DNA of 64,000 nt. It comes from CADEEN01 sp963816315 (lineage in GTDB: Bacteria > Pseudomonadota > Gammaproteobacteria > Burkholderiales > Burkholderiaceae_C). Shown piece by piece: positions 23,301-35,275 of this stretch. The stretch lies in NCBI GenBank assembly GCA_963816315.1, contig CAWFJZ010000004.1:1-64000 (forward strand), in the 5' to 3' direction. The notes beneath the pieces were generated by a model. It was given only the letters and a program-made list of their open reading frames with translations, did not search any database and had not been told where the DNA came from. The position numbers and the translations under genes were made by a program. Position 1 is the first letter of the stretch, and the number at the start of each line of letters is the position of its first letter.

Positions 23301-23668
23301 ATCTCCGGCAGCCGCGGCAGCGCGCGGTTGACGCGGTTCTGCACCGCTGTCTCCGCGGCTTCGGCGTTGGTGCCGACCTTGAAGGTCACCGTCAGCGACA
23401 TCTGGCCGTCGGCGGTGGCCTGGCTCTCGAAGTACAGCAGGTTCTCGATGCCGTTGATCTGCTCTTCGAGCGGCGTGGCCACCGTCTCGCTGATGACGCG
23501 CGGGTTCGCGCCAGGATACTGCGCGCGCACGACGACTTGCGGCGGCGCGACCTCGGGATACTCGGACACCGGCAACTGAAAGATCGACAGCGCGCCGATG
23601 AGGAAGATGAAGATCGACAGCACGGTCGCGAAGCGCGGCCGGTCGATGAAGAAGCGCGAGATGTCCAT
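20387..23668 (-). CDS. RND multidrug efflux permease (HAE1, AcrB/MexB-like)
   Basis: A 1093-residue inner-membrane drug/proton antiporter. It starts MDISRFFIDRPRFATVLS, the conserved amphipathic helix and first transmembrane segment of HAE1 pumps. It includes the GIVVDDAIVVVENVER stretch in TM4 with the proton-relay Asp pair and the second six-TM half (VLVGLACKNAILIVEFAKEL). Substrate range cannot be deduced. It is the middle gene of an adaptor-pump-channel operon. No TetR, MarR or two-component regulator gene is adjacent, which is unusual for such operons. Confidence 0.97.
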   Translation of the reverse strand: MDISRFFIDRPRFATVLSIFIFLIGALSIFQLPVSEYPEVAPPQVVVRAQYPGANPRVISETVATPLEEQINGIENLLYFESQATADGQMSLTVTFKVGTNAEAAETAVQNRVNRALPRLPEIVRQIGVVTEKQASNLTMVVHLVSPDDSRDALYLRNYGQLNVRDELLRIPGMGSVIMFGAGDYAMRVWLDPGKLAARGLTSADVVAALREQNAQVAAGVVGAPPAAKGVEFQLAINTQGRLQSEAEFADVIVRSNTASGALVRIKDVGRVELSSGTYSLRSLLNNKEAAAIAVFQAPGSNALALSNDVRATMDRLAPSFPQGVKYSIVYDPTRFVQTSIEKVVETLIEAVLLVVLVVIIFLQTWRASIIPLLAVPISIVGTFAALLALGFSINTLTLFGLVLAIGIVVDDAIVVVENVERNIERGLTPHDATIQAMREVSGPIIAIALVLCAVFVPLAFVPGLSGRFYQQFAVTIAISTVISAFNSLTLSPALAAILLRPHDAPKDALTRGMDKVFGGFFRWFNRFFKRSSAAYGRGVTGILQRKSIALVVYGLLIAATLFLFARLPGGFVPAPDKQYLIGIAQLPAGSSLERTDAVIREMSAIALKVPGIVDSVAFPGLSIAGFSAAPNEGIVFFGLESFDKRTSPDKSKFAILGQVNGAIQQIQGARMFVVPPPAVDGLGNAGGFKLQVQDRGGMGEQALFGAVWGTLGQVYGNKQTAIGTPFSTYDINVPQLYAQVDRTRAKQMGVALGDIYDTLQINLGSLYVNDFTQFGKTYQVIVQADAPFRSDAESITQLKTRNGKGEMVPLSALMNVEPTFGPTRVTRYNGYPSADINGAPNPGFSSAQAEGEIEKLLTQLPRGMAYEWTELSYQDRLTRDVAVPGTNWRVPTLAAVLFLSVIFVVLVLAAQYESWSLPLAIILIVPMGVLSALFGVWLSSFPPFMQPGDLNIFTQVALVVLVGLACKNAILIVEFAKELEEHGKSMADAVIEACRLRLRPILMTSIAFCAGVVPLILGSGAGSEMRRAMGIAVFSGMVGVTTFGIFLTPVFYALLRKGTEGRRAKARELRLAIDASAHPVNGSAVPPAGDAR

Positions 23669-24885
23669 TACTTCTTTTCTCCGCCTGCGGCACCGGGTGC
23701 TGCGGGAGGCGCCGGAGGAGGAACGATCGGCATGCCCTTGTCATCGACCTTCAGCACCGTCGGCGTCACCGGTGCGCCGGGGAAGACGCGCTGCAGGCCA
23801 TCGACGACGATCAGCTCGCCGGCCTTGACGCCGCTGACGATGCGCATGCCGTCGGCGAGCGCACCGAGTTTCACTTCACGCGGTGTGACGATGTTCTTCT
23901 CGCCGACCACCATCACCACCTTGCGCGTCTGGTCGGTGCCGATGGCGCGCTCGGGCACGAGCGTGGCCGGGGCGGCGGCACCACTGGCCAGACGCACGCG
24001 TGCCGACAGGCCGGGCGTGAAGCGTCCCTCTTTGTTGTCGAGGATCGCGCGCACGCGGATGCTGCCCGTCGCCGGGTTCAAGCGGTTATCGACAAAATCG
24101 ACCGTGCCGGTGTGCGGATAACCGTCTTCATTGGCCAAGCCGACCGCGACCGTCGGCGCGGCGCCGCCGGCACGCATGGCTTGCGAGATCTTCAGGAAGC
24201 TCGATTCGCTGGCGTCGAACCAGACCTGCACCGTGTCGCTGGCGACGATGGTCGATAGCACCGGCTCGCCGACGCCGACCAGGTTGCCCGGCGTGATGTC
24301 GGCGCGCGAGATGCGGCCGGCCACGGGCGCAGTGATGCGCGAGTAGCCGAGCGAGAGCTGCGCCGTGTTCGCCGCCGCGCGCGCAGACTTCTCCGCGGCC
24401 TGCGCGTTGCGTTCGGCGGCGCGCAGTTGATCGACCTCCTGCACCGACACGGCCTGCATCGGCAGCAGCTTCTCGGCGCGCGCCAATTCGGCCTTGGCCA
24501 GTTCGGCCTGCGTGCGCGTGCTCGCCAGCTGCGCCTGTGCGCGATCGACCTCGGCCGCAAACGGTTTCGGATCGATCGTGAACAGCAGCGTGCCTTTGGC
24601 CACTCGCTGGCCGTCCTTGAAGTGCACGCGCTCGACGGTGCCGGCGACGCGCGAGCGCAACTCGACGGTGGCCTGCGCTTCGATGCGGGCGCTGAACTCT
24701 TCGCTCGTCTGCAGCGAGCGCTGCGTCACCGGCGCCACCGACACCGGCGGCGGGCCGCCGGGGCCGCCCGGGCCGTCTTGCGCATTGGAAGGTTTGCAGC
24801 CCGCCGCCATCGCAGCGGCAAAGACCGCAATGGCCCATAGAGACATGCGCAGGGCCGGCGCCTTGCGAAGGAAATTCGAGGTCAT
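23668..24885 (-). CDS. RND efflux periplasmic adaptor (MFP lipoprotein)
   Basis: A 405-residue membrane-fusion protein linking pump and outer-membrane channel. It has a lipobox ending at Cys30 (MAAGC), a lipoyl-like half (VAGTVERVHFKDGQ), a long coiled-coil hairpin (about residues 100-180) and the second lipoyl half (ITAPVAGRISRADITPG). A Pro/Ala/Gly tail follows. Start ATG 24885 was chosen because AGGAG lies 8 bases upstream; an in-frame ATG six codons earlier lacks this. Its stop shares one base with the pump start. Confidence 0.94.
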   Translation of the reverse strand: MTSNFLRKAPALRMSLWAIAVFAAAMAAGCKPSNAQDGPGGPGGPPPVSVAPVTQRSLQTSEEFSARIEAQATVELRSRVAGTVERVHFKDGQRVAKGTLLFTIDPKPFAAEVDRAQAQLASTRTQAELAKAELARAEKLLPMQAVSVQEVDQLRAAERNAQAAEKSARAAANTAQLSLGYSRITAPVAGRISRADITPGNLVGVGEPVLSTIVASDTVQVWFDASESSFLKISQAMRAGGAAPTVAVGLANEDGYPHTGTVDFVDNRLNPATGSIRVRAILDNKEGRFTPGLSARVRLASGAAAPATLVPERAIGTDQTRKVVMVVGEKNIVTPREVKLGALADGMRIVSGVKAGELIVVDGLQRVFPGAPVTPTVLKVDDKGMPIVPPPAPPAAPGAAGGEKK

Positions 24886-25011
24886 GAATGAAACTCCTGG
24901 CACGCGAGCCGTGTTCTGCGCAGGCCCGTCGATGAAGCGGCGATCCTAAAGGCGATCGCCGGCTTTTGCATTGCAGGTCCGCGACAGCCGTGCGGCGACA
25001 ATGACAACGTC

Positions 25012-26015
<1,004 letters not shown>

Positions 26016-26019
<4 letters not shown>

Positions 26020-27611
26020 GCGGCGTGAGCAGCAGAAGGCATTGGCTGGCGACGCTGGCGGCTGCCGCATCGGCGCTCGGCGCAGTGCCGGCGCTGGCGC
26101 AACGCGGGCCGCGCGACGTCATCAAGGCGCAGCCGCGCATGGGCATCAATCTCGGTGGCCTGACTTACTGGAACACCGAGTTGCCGTTCGTCGATCTGAT
26201 GCGCATGTCGGGCGAGTGGAGTTTCTGGCGCCGCGACACGCCGGGCGTGCAGGTCAAGGACGTGGCGCCGAACGTCGATGCGCGCGGCTGGCTGCGCGCC
26301 TTGCCCGAGGGCCTGGTGGCGATGCTGCCGTTGGCCGCGCGCTCGCACCTGCCGGACAGCAAACGCGCGCCGTGGGTGGTGCGCTACGACGGCCGCGGCG
26401 AGATCGAGTTCGACGGCGCGCTGCGTGCCGTGCGCAGCGCGCCGGGCCGCATCGAGTGCGAGTTCGTGCCGCAGAGTCCGCTGCCCGATCCGTCGCTGTG
26501 GTTGCGCATCACGCGCCTCGACGCCGAAGACCCGCTGCGCAACATCCGCGTCTGCAAGCCCGGCACCGAGAACCAGCCGGCGAGCAATCCCTGGGACGCT
26601 GCGTTCATCGCCCGCTGGACGGGCTGGGGCGCGTTGCGTGCGATGGACATGCAGAACACCAACAACTCGAGGCAGACGCAGTGGAGCGACCGTCCGCTGC
26701 CGGACGACCGCACGTTTGCGCCGCACGGCATTGCGCTCGAGTGGATGATCGACCTGGCCAACCGTTGTGGCGTCGGTCCCTGGCTGTGCATGCCGCACCG
26801 CGCCGACGACGATTTCCTGCGCCGCGCGGCGTCGCTGGTCAGCGAGCGCCTGGACGAGCGCCTGCCGCTGTGGGTGGAGTATTCGAACGAGGTCTGGAAC
26901 CCGGATTTCGAGCAGTCCGCCTATGCCTCGCAGCAGGGCCTGGCGCAGGGCCTGGCGCCCGATGCGTACACCGCGCGCTGGCGCTGGCATGCCAAGCGAT
27001 CGCGCGAGATGTTCGCCATCTGGTCGCAGCCGTTCGCCGGCAGCAAGCGATTGAAGCGCGTGCTCGGAACGCAGACCGGCAACAGCTGGGGCTCGCAGCA
27101 GTTGTTGCGCGACCCGGTGATCGAGACCACCGACGTCTTGGCCGTGTCGGCGTACCTGCCGTTGACGCCGGGCGTGGCCACCAGCCCGACCGCGGCCGAG
27201 GTGGCGCGCTGGCCGCTGGAGCTTGTCTTCGAGCATCTCGAGAAAGAGCTCGACCAGCTAGAGCGGTGGCAGGCCGAACAACGCCGCTGGTGCGCGCGCA
27301 ACGGCCTGCTGCTGGCCGCGTACGAGGGCGGCCAGCATGCGGTGGGCATCGGTGAAGCGCTGCGCGATGCGGCGCTCGAGCGCTTGTTCACGCAGGCCAA
27401 CCGCGACGAGCGCATGGGCGTGATGTACCGGCGTCTGTTCGACCGCTGGGAAGACGCCGACGGCGACCTGTTCTGCCACTTTTCCGGCGTCTCCGCGCCG
27501 AGCCGCTGGGGCCACTGGGGCCTGCTCGAACACCACGACGATGATCCGGCCACGCGGCCGAAATACCGCGTGACGCTGGAGCGCATGCGGCGCTGGCGGG
27601 CCAATGGCTGA
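26016..27611 (+). CDS. Secreted glycoside-hydrolase-like protein (cellulose-binding-protein-like)
   Basis: A 531-residue protein with a Tat-like signal peptide (SSRRHWLATLAAAASALGA, cleavage near ALA-Q). The mature part resembles proteins often annotated as cellulose-binding: MGINLGGLTYW near the N-terminus, WTGWGALRAMDMQNTN, and LPLWVEYSNEVWNPDFE, where the Glu after WVEYSN sits like a catalytic acid of clan-A glycosidases. This is inference from the pattern; no activity can be claimed. It overlaps dusA by ATGA and the aldolase by 8 bases. Confidence 0.65.
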
Positions 27612-28272
27612 GCCGGCGCCGTTGGAAGGCACGTTGCGCGACAGCGCGGTGGCGGCCGTGCGCCGCCTCGACGCGCTCGGCATGAACCGCGGCAGCACCG
27701 GCAACGTCAGCCTGCGTCATGACCAAGGCATGTTGATCACGCCGACGGGCATGGGGGCGGACGATCTGCGCGGCGAAGACATGGTCTGGCGCGGCTGGGA
27801 CGGCACGCTGCGCGGGCGATGGCAGCCATCGTCGGAGTGGCACTTCCATCAAGCGATCTATCTGGCGCGGCCGGACCTGAATGCCATCGTGCACACGCAC
27901 TCGGTGCACGCCGCGGCGCTGGCGTGTTTGCGCCGATCGCTGCCGTCGTTCCACTACATGGTGGCCGTGGCCGGTGGCGACGACGTGCCCTGCGTGCCGT
28001 ACCACCTGTTCGGCACCGAGGCGCTGTCGGCCGCCGTGGCCGCCGCCTTCGCCGAGCGCGACGCCTGCCTGATGGCCAACCACGGCCTCGTCGCCGCCGG
28101 CGCGACGCTGGCGCGTGCGATCAAGGTGCTGCAGGAAATCGAGTCGCTGTGCGAGGTCTATCTGAAGGCGCTCGCGGTCGGCGAGCCGGTGCTGCTGACG
28201 CGCGCGCAGATGGACGAGGTGATCGAAAAGTTCAAGGGGTATGGGAAGGCGGCGCGGCGGGGGTCGCTGTGA
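27604..28272 (+). CDS. Class II aldolase/adducin family protein
   Basis: A 222-residue zinc-dependent aldolase of the fuculose-phosphate/ribulose-phosphate 4-epimerase fold. NRGSTGNVSLR gives the phosphate/substrate loop, SSEWHFH holds the catalytic Glu78, HTHS (His98, His100) and NHG near residue 161 give the zinc ligands. The substrate is unknown; sugar-acid aldol cleavage is typical. The start overlaps the upstream gene by 8 bases, and the 3' end overlaps convergent apbE by 41 bases. Confidence 0.88.
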   Translation: MAEPAPLEGTLRDSAVAAVRRLDALGMNRGSTGNVSLRHDQGMLITPTGMGADDLRGEDMVWRGWDGTLRGRWQPSSEWHFHQAIYLARPDLNAIVHTHSVHAAALACLRRSLPSFHYMVAVAGGDDVPCVPYHLFGTEALSAAVAAAFAERDACLMANHGLVAAGATLARAIKVLQEIESLCEVYLKALAVGEPVLLTRAQMDEVIEKFKGYGKAARRGSL

Positions 28273-29253
28273 ATTGCCGCCGCCTGGCGAGGCTTTGCGT
28301 GCAAACCTGGCGGCCTTGGCTGTCGATGACCAGCGCCTGCTCGATGCCCATGTCTTGCGCCACGGCTGCCCATCGCTGCGGCCCGGCGACGAACAGCGCG
28401 GTGGCGGCCGCGTCGGCGAGGGCTGCATCGCGATGCACGACGGTCACGCTGTCGAGCCCCGCTGCGGGCAGGCCGGTGGCGGGGTCGAGGATGTGCGTGC
28501 GGCGCACGCCGTCCACCAGGCGCCAGCGCTCGTAGCTGCCCGAGGTGACGACGGCTTCGCGGCCTTGCACGGCGATCGTTGCCGCCAGACCTGGGCCATG
28601 CGGATCGCGGATGCCGACCTGCCACGCCCGGCCATCGACTTGCCCCATCGCGGCCAGGTTGCCGCCGAGGTTGAGCAGCGCATCGTGCACGCCGTGGCGC
28701 GCCAGGCGGTCGAGCGCCCAGTCGAGCGCGACGCCCTTGGCATAGGCGCCGAAGTCGAGCTGCACGTGGCGGTTGACGCTGCTGACGACGTTGCCGCGCA
28801 GGCGCAGTTGCTGCAGGCTCGGGCGCTGCGTGCGCCAGCGCGCGATCGACGCAGCGTCGGGTCCGGTGCCGGGCCGCAGCACGTCGTCGTGAAAACCCCA
28901 GCCGCCGACCCAGGCGCCGATCGCCGGGTTGAAGTGGCCTTGCGATGCGCTCTCGAGCGCGGCGGCGCTTTCGATGACGCTGCGCAACGCCGGCGGCGTC
29001 AGGTGCGGCCGGCCGTTGCGCAGCGCCGCGTTCAAGTCGTCGAGTTCGCCCGGCTTCCATGCGTTCCAGCGCGCGTTCATCGCCGCCAGGCCGGCGAGCA
29101 CCTCGTCGCGTGCGTCCCGCGGCGCATCGCCCGGCAGCAGCAGCTCGATCGGCGAGCCGAACAGCACGCGTTCGTCGCGCACCATCGCGCGGCCGGGCAG
29201 CACGACCAGGCCCGCGGCCCAGCCGAGCCACGCGCGGCGGTCGATGGCGGCAG

Positions 29254-29257
<4 letters not shown>
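28232..29257 (-). CDS. apbE: FAD:protein FMN transferase (ApbE)
   Basis: A 341-residue exported flavin transferase that covalently attaches FMN to Thr in target proteins such as Nqr or Rnf subunits. The GTG start at 29257 gives a signal-like N-terminus (TAAIDRRAWLGWAAGLVVLPG, Tat-like RR). Motifs are LDFGAYAKGVALDWALD, LLNLGGNLAAMG, GSYERW and the metal-site region HILDPATG. The GTGA overlap with the hybrid kinase gene couples the two. No obvious flavinylated partner lies in the window. Confidence 0.9.
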
Positions 29258-32013
<2,756 letters not shown>

Positions 32014-32056
32014 CAGGCATGCCGCAACCGGCGGTAGGTGAAGCGGGTTTCGGCTT

Positions 32057-32213
32057 GCGGCCCGAAGGCGACGTTCAACGTCCGCAAAGAACCGTTCGGG
32101 CTGAGCCTGTCGAAGCCTTCGTGCCTCATGCCAAAGGCTTCGACAGGCTCAGCCTGGCCCTTCGACAAGCTCAGGGCGAACGGGGGCGGAGAGCATGTCA
32201 ATGCGAACGGGAG
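32057..32213. repeat. Dispersed repeat, copy 1, with perfect 16-bp inverted repeat
   Basis: This sequence recurs with few changes at 35059-35255. Its core is TGAGCCTGTCGAAGCC (32102-32117) and its exact reverse complement (32136-32151) around an 18-base loop. A further TTCGACAAGCTCAGGGCGAA follows, itself a variant of the same arm. Related short palindromes are frequent between genes in betaproteobacteria (from memory, not searched). No ORF of its own. Confidence 0.85.
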
Positions 32214-32283
32214 TGGCGACCTGACCGTCGTCAACAGCCGCTCAGGGCCGACAGCAGACGGCAAGTAGCGTAGGGCTTTCATG

Positions 32284-33471
32284 TCACGACGGTCTGATGC
32301 GCGCCACACCGCCGAAGCTGCCGACCCACAGCGTGCCGTCGCGGCCGGTCGTCATCGAGAACACGGTGTCGTTGAACAGGCCGTCGTGTGTCGTCAGCAC
32401 CGTAAAGCCACCGCCCGCCTTCGGCCGCGCCAAGCCCTTGTTCGTGCCGATCCACAGCGCGCCCTGCGCATCGACATGGAGCATGAAGACATGGTTGCCG
32501 GGCAGGCCCTCGGCCACCGTCTGCTGTGTCCACTGCGCGCCGTCGAAGCGCGACAGGCCGCCGCCCCAGGTGCCGGCCCAAACCACGCCGTCGCGATCGA
32601 CCGCCAGCGAGACGATGTAGTTCGGGTTGTAGGCGACGTTGATGTCGGCCAGACCCATCTCCTGCTTTTGCTTCGCGTGGTGCTCGCTCTGCTTGGCCGG
32701 ATCGCTCTTGAAGTCGATCGCGTCCTTGACGCGCTCGTACGCGGCGCCGAGGCCCTGCGCGTGGTTCCAGTGGTCCCAGCGGCCGCCGGCAAAGCGCGCC
32801 AGCCCGCCTTCGGTGCCGAGCCAGATCTCGCCGCTCTTGCCTTCGGCCAGGCCATAGACCCAATCGTTCGGCAACCCGCCGTTCGTGCTGGCGACGGTGT
32901 GCAGCGACCACTTCGAACGGTTCTTCAGGTCGCCGCCCCTGATGTGGTTGACGCCCGACCATGTCGCGATCCAGACATCGCCGTTCTTCGTCTTCAGCAC
33001 GTCATAGACGAAGGCGTCGCCGAGGCCTTCGGGCACGTTGAACGTTTCCCACTTGTCCGTCTTCGTGTCGAGCAGCGACAGGCCGCCGCCGTAGGTGCCG
33101 ACGGCGATCTTGTCGCCGAGCTTGCCGACATAGAACACGCCGTTGGACAGCAGGCCGCTGTTCGTGTCGTAGAGCTTGTAGTCGTCGCGCTTGGTGTCGT
33201 AGCGCACCAAGCCGCCCGAGGTGCCGACCCAGATCACGTCGCCGTCGGCGTGGATGCGCTTGACGTTTTTGTTGCCGACGCGAAAGTGCGTGAACTTCTG
33301 CGTCGCATCGGCGCCGACCTTGCCCTCGCGCTGCGGCGCGGCCACCGCCACATGGCCGGCGGGCAGGGTTGCTGCAGGCTGCGCATTGCTGCGGCCGAAC
33401 TGATACGCCGCGGCCATGGCCACGGCGCCGCCGATCAACGCGAGACCCAAGATCGCGAGCTTGCTGGCCAT
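32284..33471 (-). CDS. Periplasmic beta-propeller protein (two-component-regulator-type propeller repeats)
   Basis: A 395-residue protein with an uncleaved or cleaved N-terminal hydrophobic segment (LAILGLALIGGAVAMAAAY) and about seven propeller blades of the Reg_prop type, visible as repeated WxGTxxG signatures (IWVGTSGGL, VWIATWSG, IWLGTEGGL, VWAGTWGGGL, LWIGTNKGL, LWVGSFGGV). No kinase part is attached, so this is a free sensor or scaffold domain. The start at 33471 follows GGAGG; an ATG 18 bases earlier overlaps the upstream stop. It is a paralogue of the next gene upstream in the same operon. Confidence 0.85.
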   Translation of the reverse strand: MASKLAILGLALIGGAVAMAAAYQFGRSNAQPAATLPAGHVAVAAPQREGKVGADATQKFTHFRVGNKNVKRIHADGDVIWVGTSGGLVRYDTKRDDYKLYDTNSGLLSNGVFYVGKLGDKIAVGTYGGGLSLLDTKTDKWETFNVPEGLGDAFVYDVLKTKNGDVWIATWSGVNHIRGGDLKNRSKWSLHTVASTNGGLPNDWVYGLAEGKSGEIWLGTEGGLARFAGGRWDHWNHAQGLGAAYERVKDAIDFKSDPAKQSEHHAKQKQEMGLADINVAYNPNYIVSLAVDRDGVVWAGTWGGGLSRFDGAQWTQQTVAEGLPGNHVFMLHVDAQGALWIGTNKGLARPKAGGGFTVLTTHDGLFNDTVFSMTTGRDGTLWVGSFGGVARIRPS

Positions 33472-33489
33472 CGATAGTCCTCCGCTCAT

Positions 33490-34521
33490 TCAGCGCACGA
33501 TGCGCGCCACACCTTTTTTCGTGCCGGCCCAGACATCGCCATTGGGCGCGACGGCGAGCGCATAGACATTGCGGTCGAGCAAACCCTCAACCACGCCGAG
33601 GTTCTTGAACTGCTTGCCGTCCCAGCGCGAGACGCCGTTGTTGGTGCCGAACCAGAGCTGGCCTTCGCGGTCTTGTGTGATGCTGTATACGATGTTGCCG
33701 GCCAATCCTTCCTTGGTGGTCAAGTTGGTCCAGCGCTGGCCGTCCCAGCGCGCCGCGCCGCCGCCCCAGGTGCCGGCCCAGATGCTGCCGTCGGCCGCGG
33801 CGAGCATCGAGAAGACGTAGTTCGGGTTGTAGGTCGCGCGGCCCTCGCTGGCCACCGACAGGTCGTGCCGCGTGCGCGTGCCCAGGCCGGTGTTGGCCGA
33901 GAACGGCAGCTGCTCGCTGTTGTCGGCGCCCAGTCCGTCCGTGTGCGTCCATGAGCGCCAGGTCTTGCCGTCGTACATCGTCACGCCACCTTCGGTGCCG
34001 AACCAGACGCGGTCCAGCGCATCGACGGCGATGCCATAGACCCATTCGTTGACGAGCTCCTTCACATAGGTGCTGAACTTGCCGGTCTTCGCATCGAGCC
34101 GGTTGACGCCGGCCCAGGTGCCGATCCAGAAGTCGCCCGACTTCTGCTCGGCAAAGGCGTAGATCCAGTAATCGGCGAGGCCGTGCATCGGGAAGAAGGT
34201 CTTCCACTTGCCGTCCTTGTAGCGCGAGGCGCCGCCGGCATTGGTGCCGAACCATTTCTGGCCTTCGCGGTCGAGGCCGATGGCGAACACATACTCGTTG
34301 GCCAGGCCGTCCTTGCGGGTGAAGGTGCCGCGCAGCTTGCCGCTGCCCAGATCGACTTCATGCACGCCGGCCGACGTACCGACCCACAGCGCATTGCGCG
34401 CCGGCTCGACCGTCAGGGCGCGCACATAGACATTCGCGCCGACGTCGAAGCTCTCCTTCACACGCTGCGCCTGCGCCGATGCGGCGGCCAGCAAGACAAG
34501 CAGAGTGATCGTGCGTTTCAT
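33490..34521 (-). CDS. Secreted beta-propeller protein, paralogue of its neighbour
   Basis: A 343-residue protein with a signal peptide (MKRTITLLVLLAAASAQA, cut before Q) and seven or so WxGT-type propeller blades (LWVGTSAGV, KWFGTNAGGA, FWIGTWAGV, VWFGTEGGV, IWAGTWGGGA, LWFGTNNGV, VWAGTKKGV). The shared insert YNPNYVFSML / YNPNYIVSLA shows recent kinship with the next gene. ATGA overlap with the upstream cytochrome and a 1-base-scale gap to the downstream propeller indicate one operon, probably read from the sigma54 promoter at 34905-34920. Confidence 0.88.
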   Translation of the reverse strand: MKRTITLLVLLAAASAQAQRVKESFDVGANVYVRALTVEPARNALWVGTSAGVHEVDLGSGKLRGTFTRKDGLANEYVFAIGLDREGQKWFGTNAGGASRYKDGKWKTFFPMHGLADYWIYAFAEQKSGDFWIGTWAGVNRLDAKTGKFSTYVKELVNEWVYGIAVDALDRVWFGTEGGVTMYDGKTWRSWTHTDGLGADNSEQLPFSANTGLGTRTRHDLSVASEGRATYNPNYVFSMLAAADGSIWAGTWGGGAARWDGQRWTNLTTKEGLAGNIVYSITQDREGQLWFGTNNGVSRWDGKQFKNLGVVEGLLDRNVYALAVAPNGDVWAGTKKGVARIVR

Positions 34522-34862
34522 CGCAGGGTTCTCAGGTGGGCAACGATGTCGAGGATCTCGCGCTCGCGCAGCACGCCGTCATAAGAAGGCATCGCGCCGC
34601 GACCCTTGCGGATCGCCGCCAGCAGCGTGAGGTCGGGTTTCAACAGCGTGTCGTGGCGCGTGAAGTCGGGCGCCGTCGGCAGCACCGGCTTGCCACCGTT
34701 GCCGTGGCAGGCCGCGCAATGCTGGCGGTAGAGCTCGGCGCCGCGCAGCACGTCGCCGGCTCGTGCGTTGACAGCCACCAGCGCGCACGTCAGGCAAAGC
34801 GCCGCTTTCGAGAACGGCAATGGCGCCGACTTCTCATCTTTGGCAAACAAACCGCCCCACAT
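34518..34862 (-). CDS. Small monoheme cytochrome c
   Basis: A 114-residue class I cytochrome c: signal peptide (FSKAALCLTCALVAVNARA), one heme site CAACH, and a likely axial Met in GAMPSY. Acts as a periplasmic electron carrier. AGGAGG lies 9 bases before ATG 34862. It is the first gene of an operon with the two propeller proteins, about 30 bases after the predicted start from the sigma54 promoter. Confidence 0.9.
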   Translation of the reverse strand: MWGGLFAKDEKSAPLPFSKAALCLTCALVAVNARAGDVLRGAELYRQHCAACHGNGGKPVLPTAPDFTRHDTLLKPDLTLLAAIRKGRGAMPSYDGVLREREILDIVAHLRTLR

Positions 34863-34904
34863 CGCCCATCGCCTCCTGCAGCGCCATGGCTGTGAGCAGT
34901 GGGC

Positions 34905-34920
34905 AGCGAAAACTGTGCCA
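34905..34920 (-). promoter_or_regulatory. Sigma54 (-24/-12) promoter before the cytochrome-propeller operon
   Basis: Reading on the minus strand, TGGCACAGTTTTCGCT: GG at 34919-34918, ten bases, GC at 34907-34906. The -24 element TGGCAC is exact; the -12 element is TCGC instead of TTGC. The expected start near 34894 leaves a leader of about 30 bases with AGGAGG before ATG 34862. Confidence 0.6.
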
Positions 34921-35058
34921 GTGAGAGCAGTTCAGCGACTCTTGCCGGCGAGCGAGCTCGCGTGACCCTCGGGCCGGGCCGCAGGGACGACGCAGGCGCC
35001 AAGGGGCCTTGCACTTTCAACGTACGAGGGGAATGCGGACACCGCTGACCGGCTGATG

Positions 35059-35255
35059 GCGGCCCAAAGGCGAACTTCAAGGTCTGCAAAGAACCGTTCG
35101 GGCTGAGCCTGTCGAAGCCCCTCTCGCCCCCGTTCGGGTTCGGGCTGAGCTTGTCGAAGCCTTCGTGCCACATGCCAAAGGCTTCGGCAGGCTCAGCCCG
35201 GCCCTTCGACAAGCTCAGGGCGAACGGGGGCGGAGAGCATGTCAATGCGAGCGGG
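35059..35255. repeat. Dispersed repeat, copy 2
   Basis: Shares with copy 1 (32057-32213) the blocks GCAAAGAACCGTTCGGGCTG, AGCCTGTCGAAG, CATGCCAAAGGCTTCG and GGGGGCGGAGAGCATGTCAA in the same order and orientation. It carries an additional partial copy of the TGAGCxTGTCGAAGCC arm, making it about 40 bases longer. The two copies bracket the propeller/cytochrome operon as direct repeats. Confidence 0.85.
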
Positions 35256-35275
35256 GGCCCCCTCGGCGTCGCTCC

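Larger units (their letters stand above)
34863..35275. other. 413-bp intergenic region with promoter, palindrome and repeat
   Basis: No coding sequence is supported here. It holds the minus-strand sigma54 promoter match (34905-34920), a 10-bp palindrome GCGAGCTCGC (34952-34961) that could be an activator site or chance in this GC-rich DNA, and repeat copy 2 (35059-35255). It separates the cytochrome/propeller operon from the gene for a sigma54 activator. Confidence 0.7.

Noticed and set aside
20327..24121. Open plus-strand frame of 1264 codons opposite the RND efflux operon
   Set aside because: His/Arg/Asp-rich translation typical of antisense to high-GC genes; the minus strand encodes a textbook adaptor-pump-channel operon.
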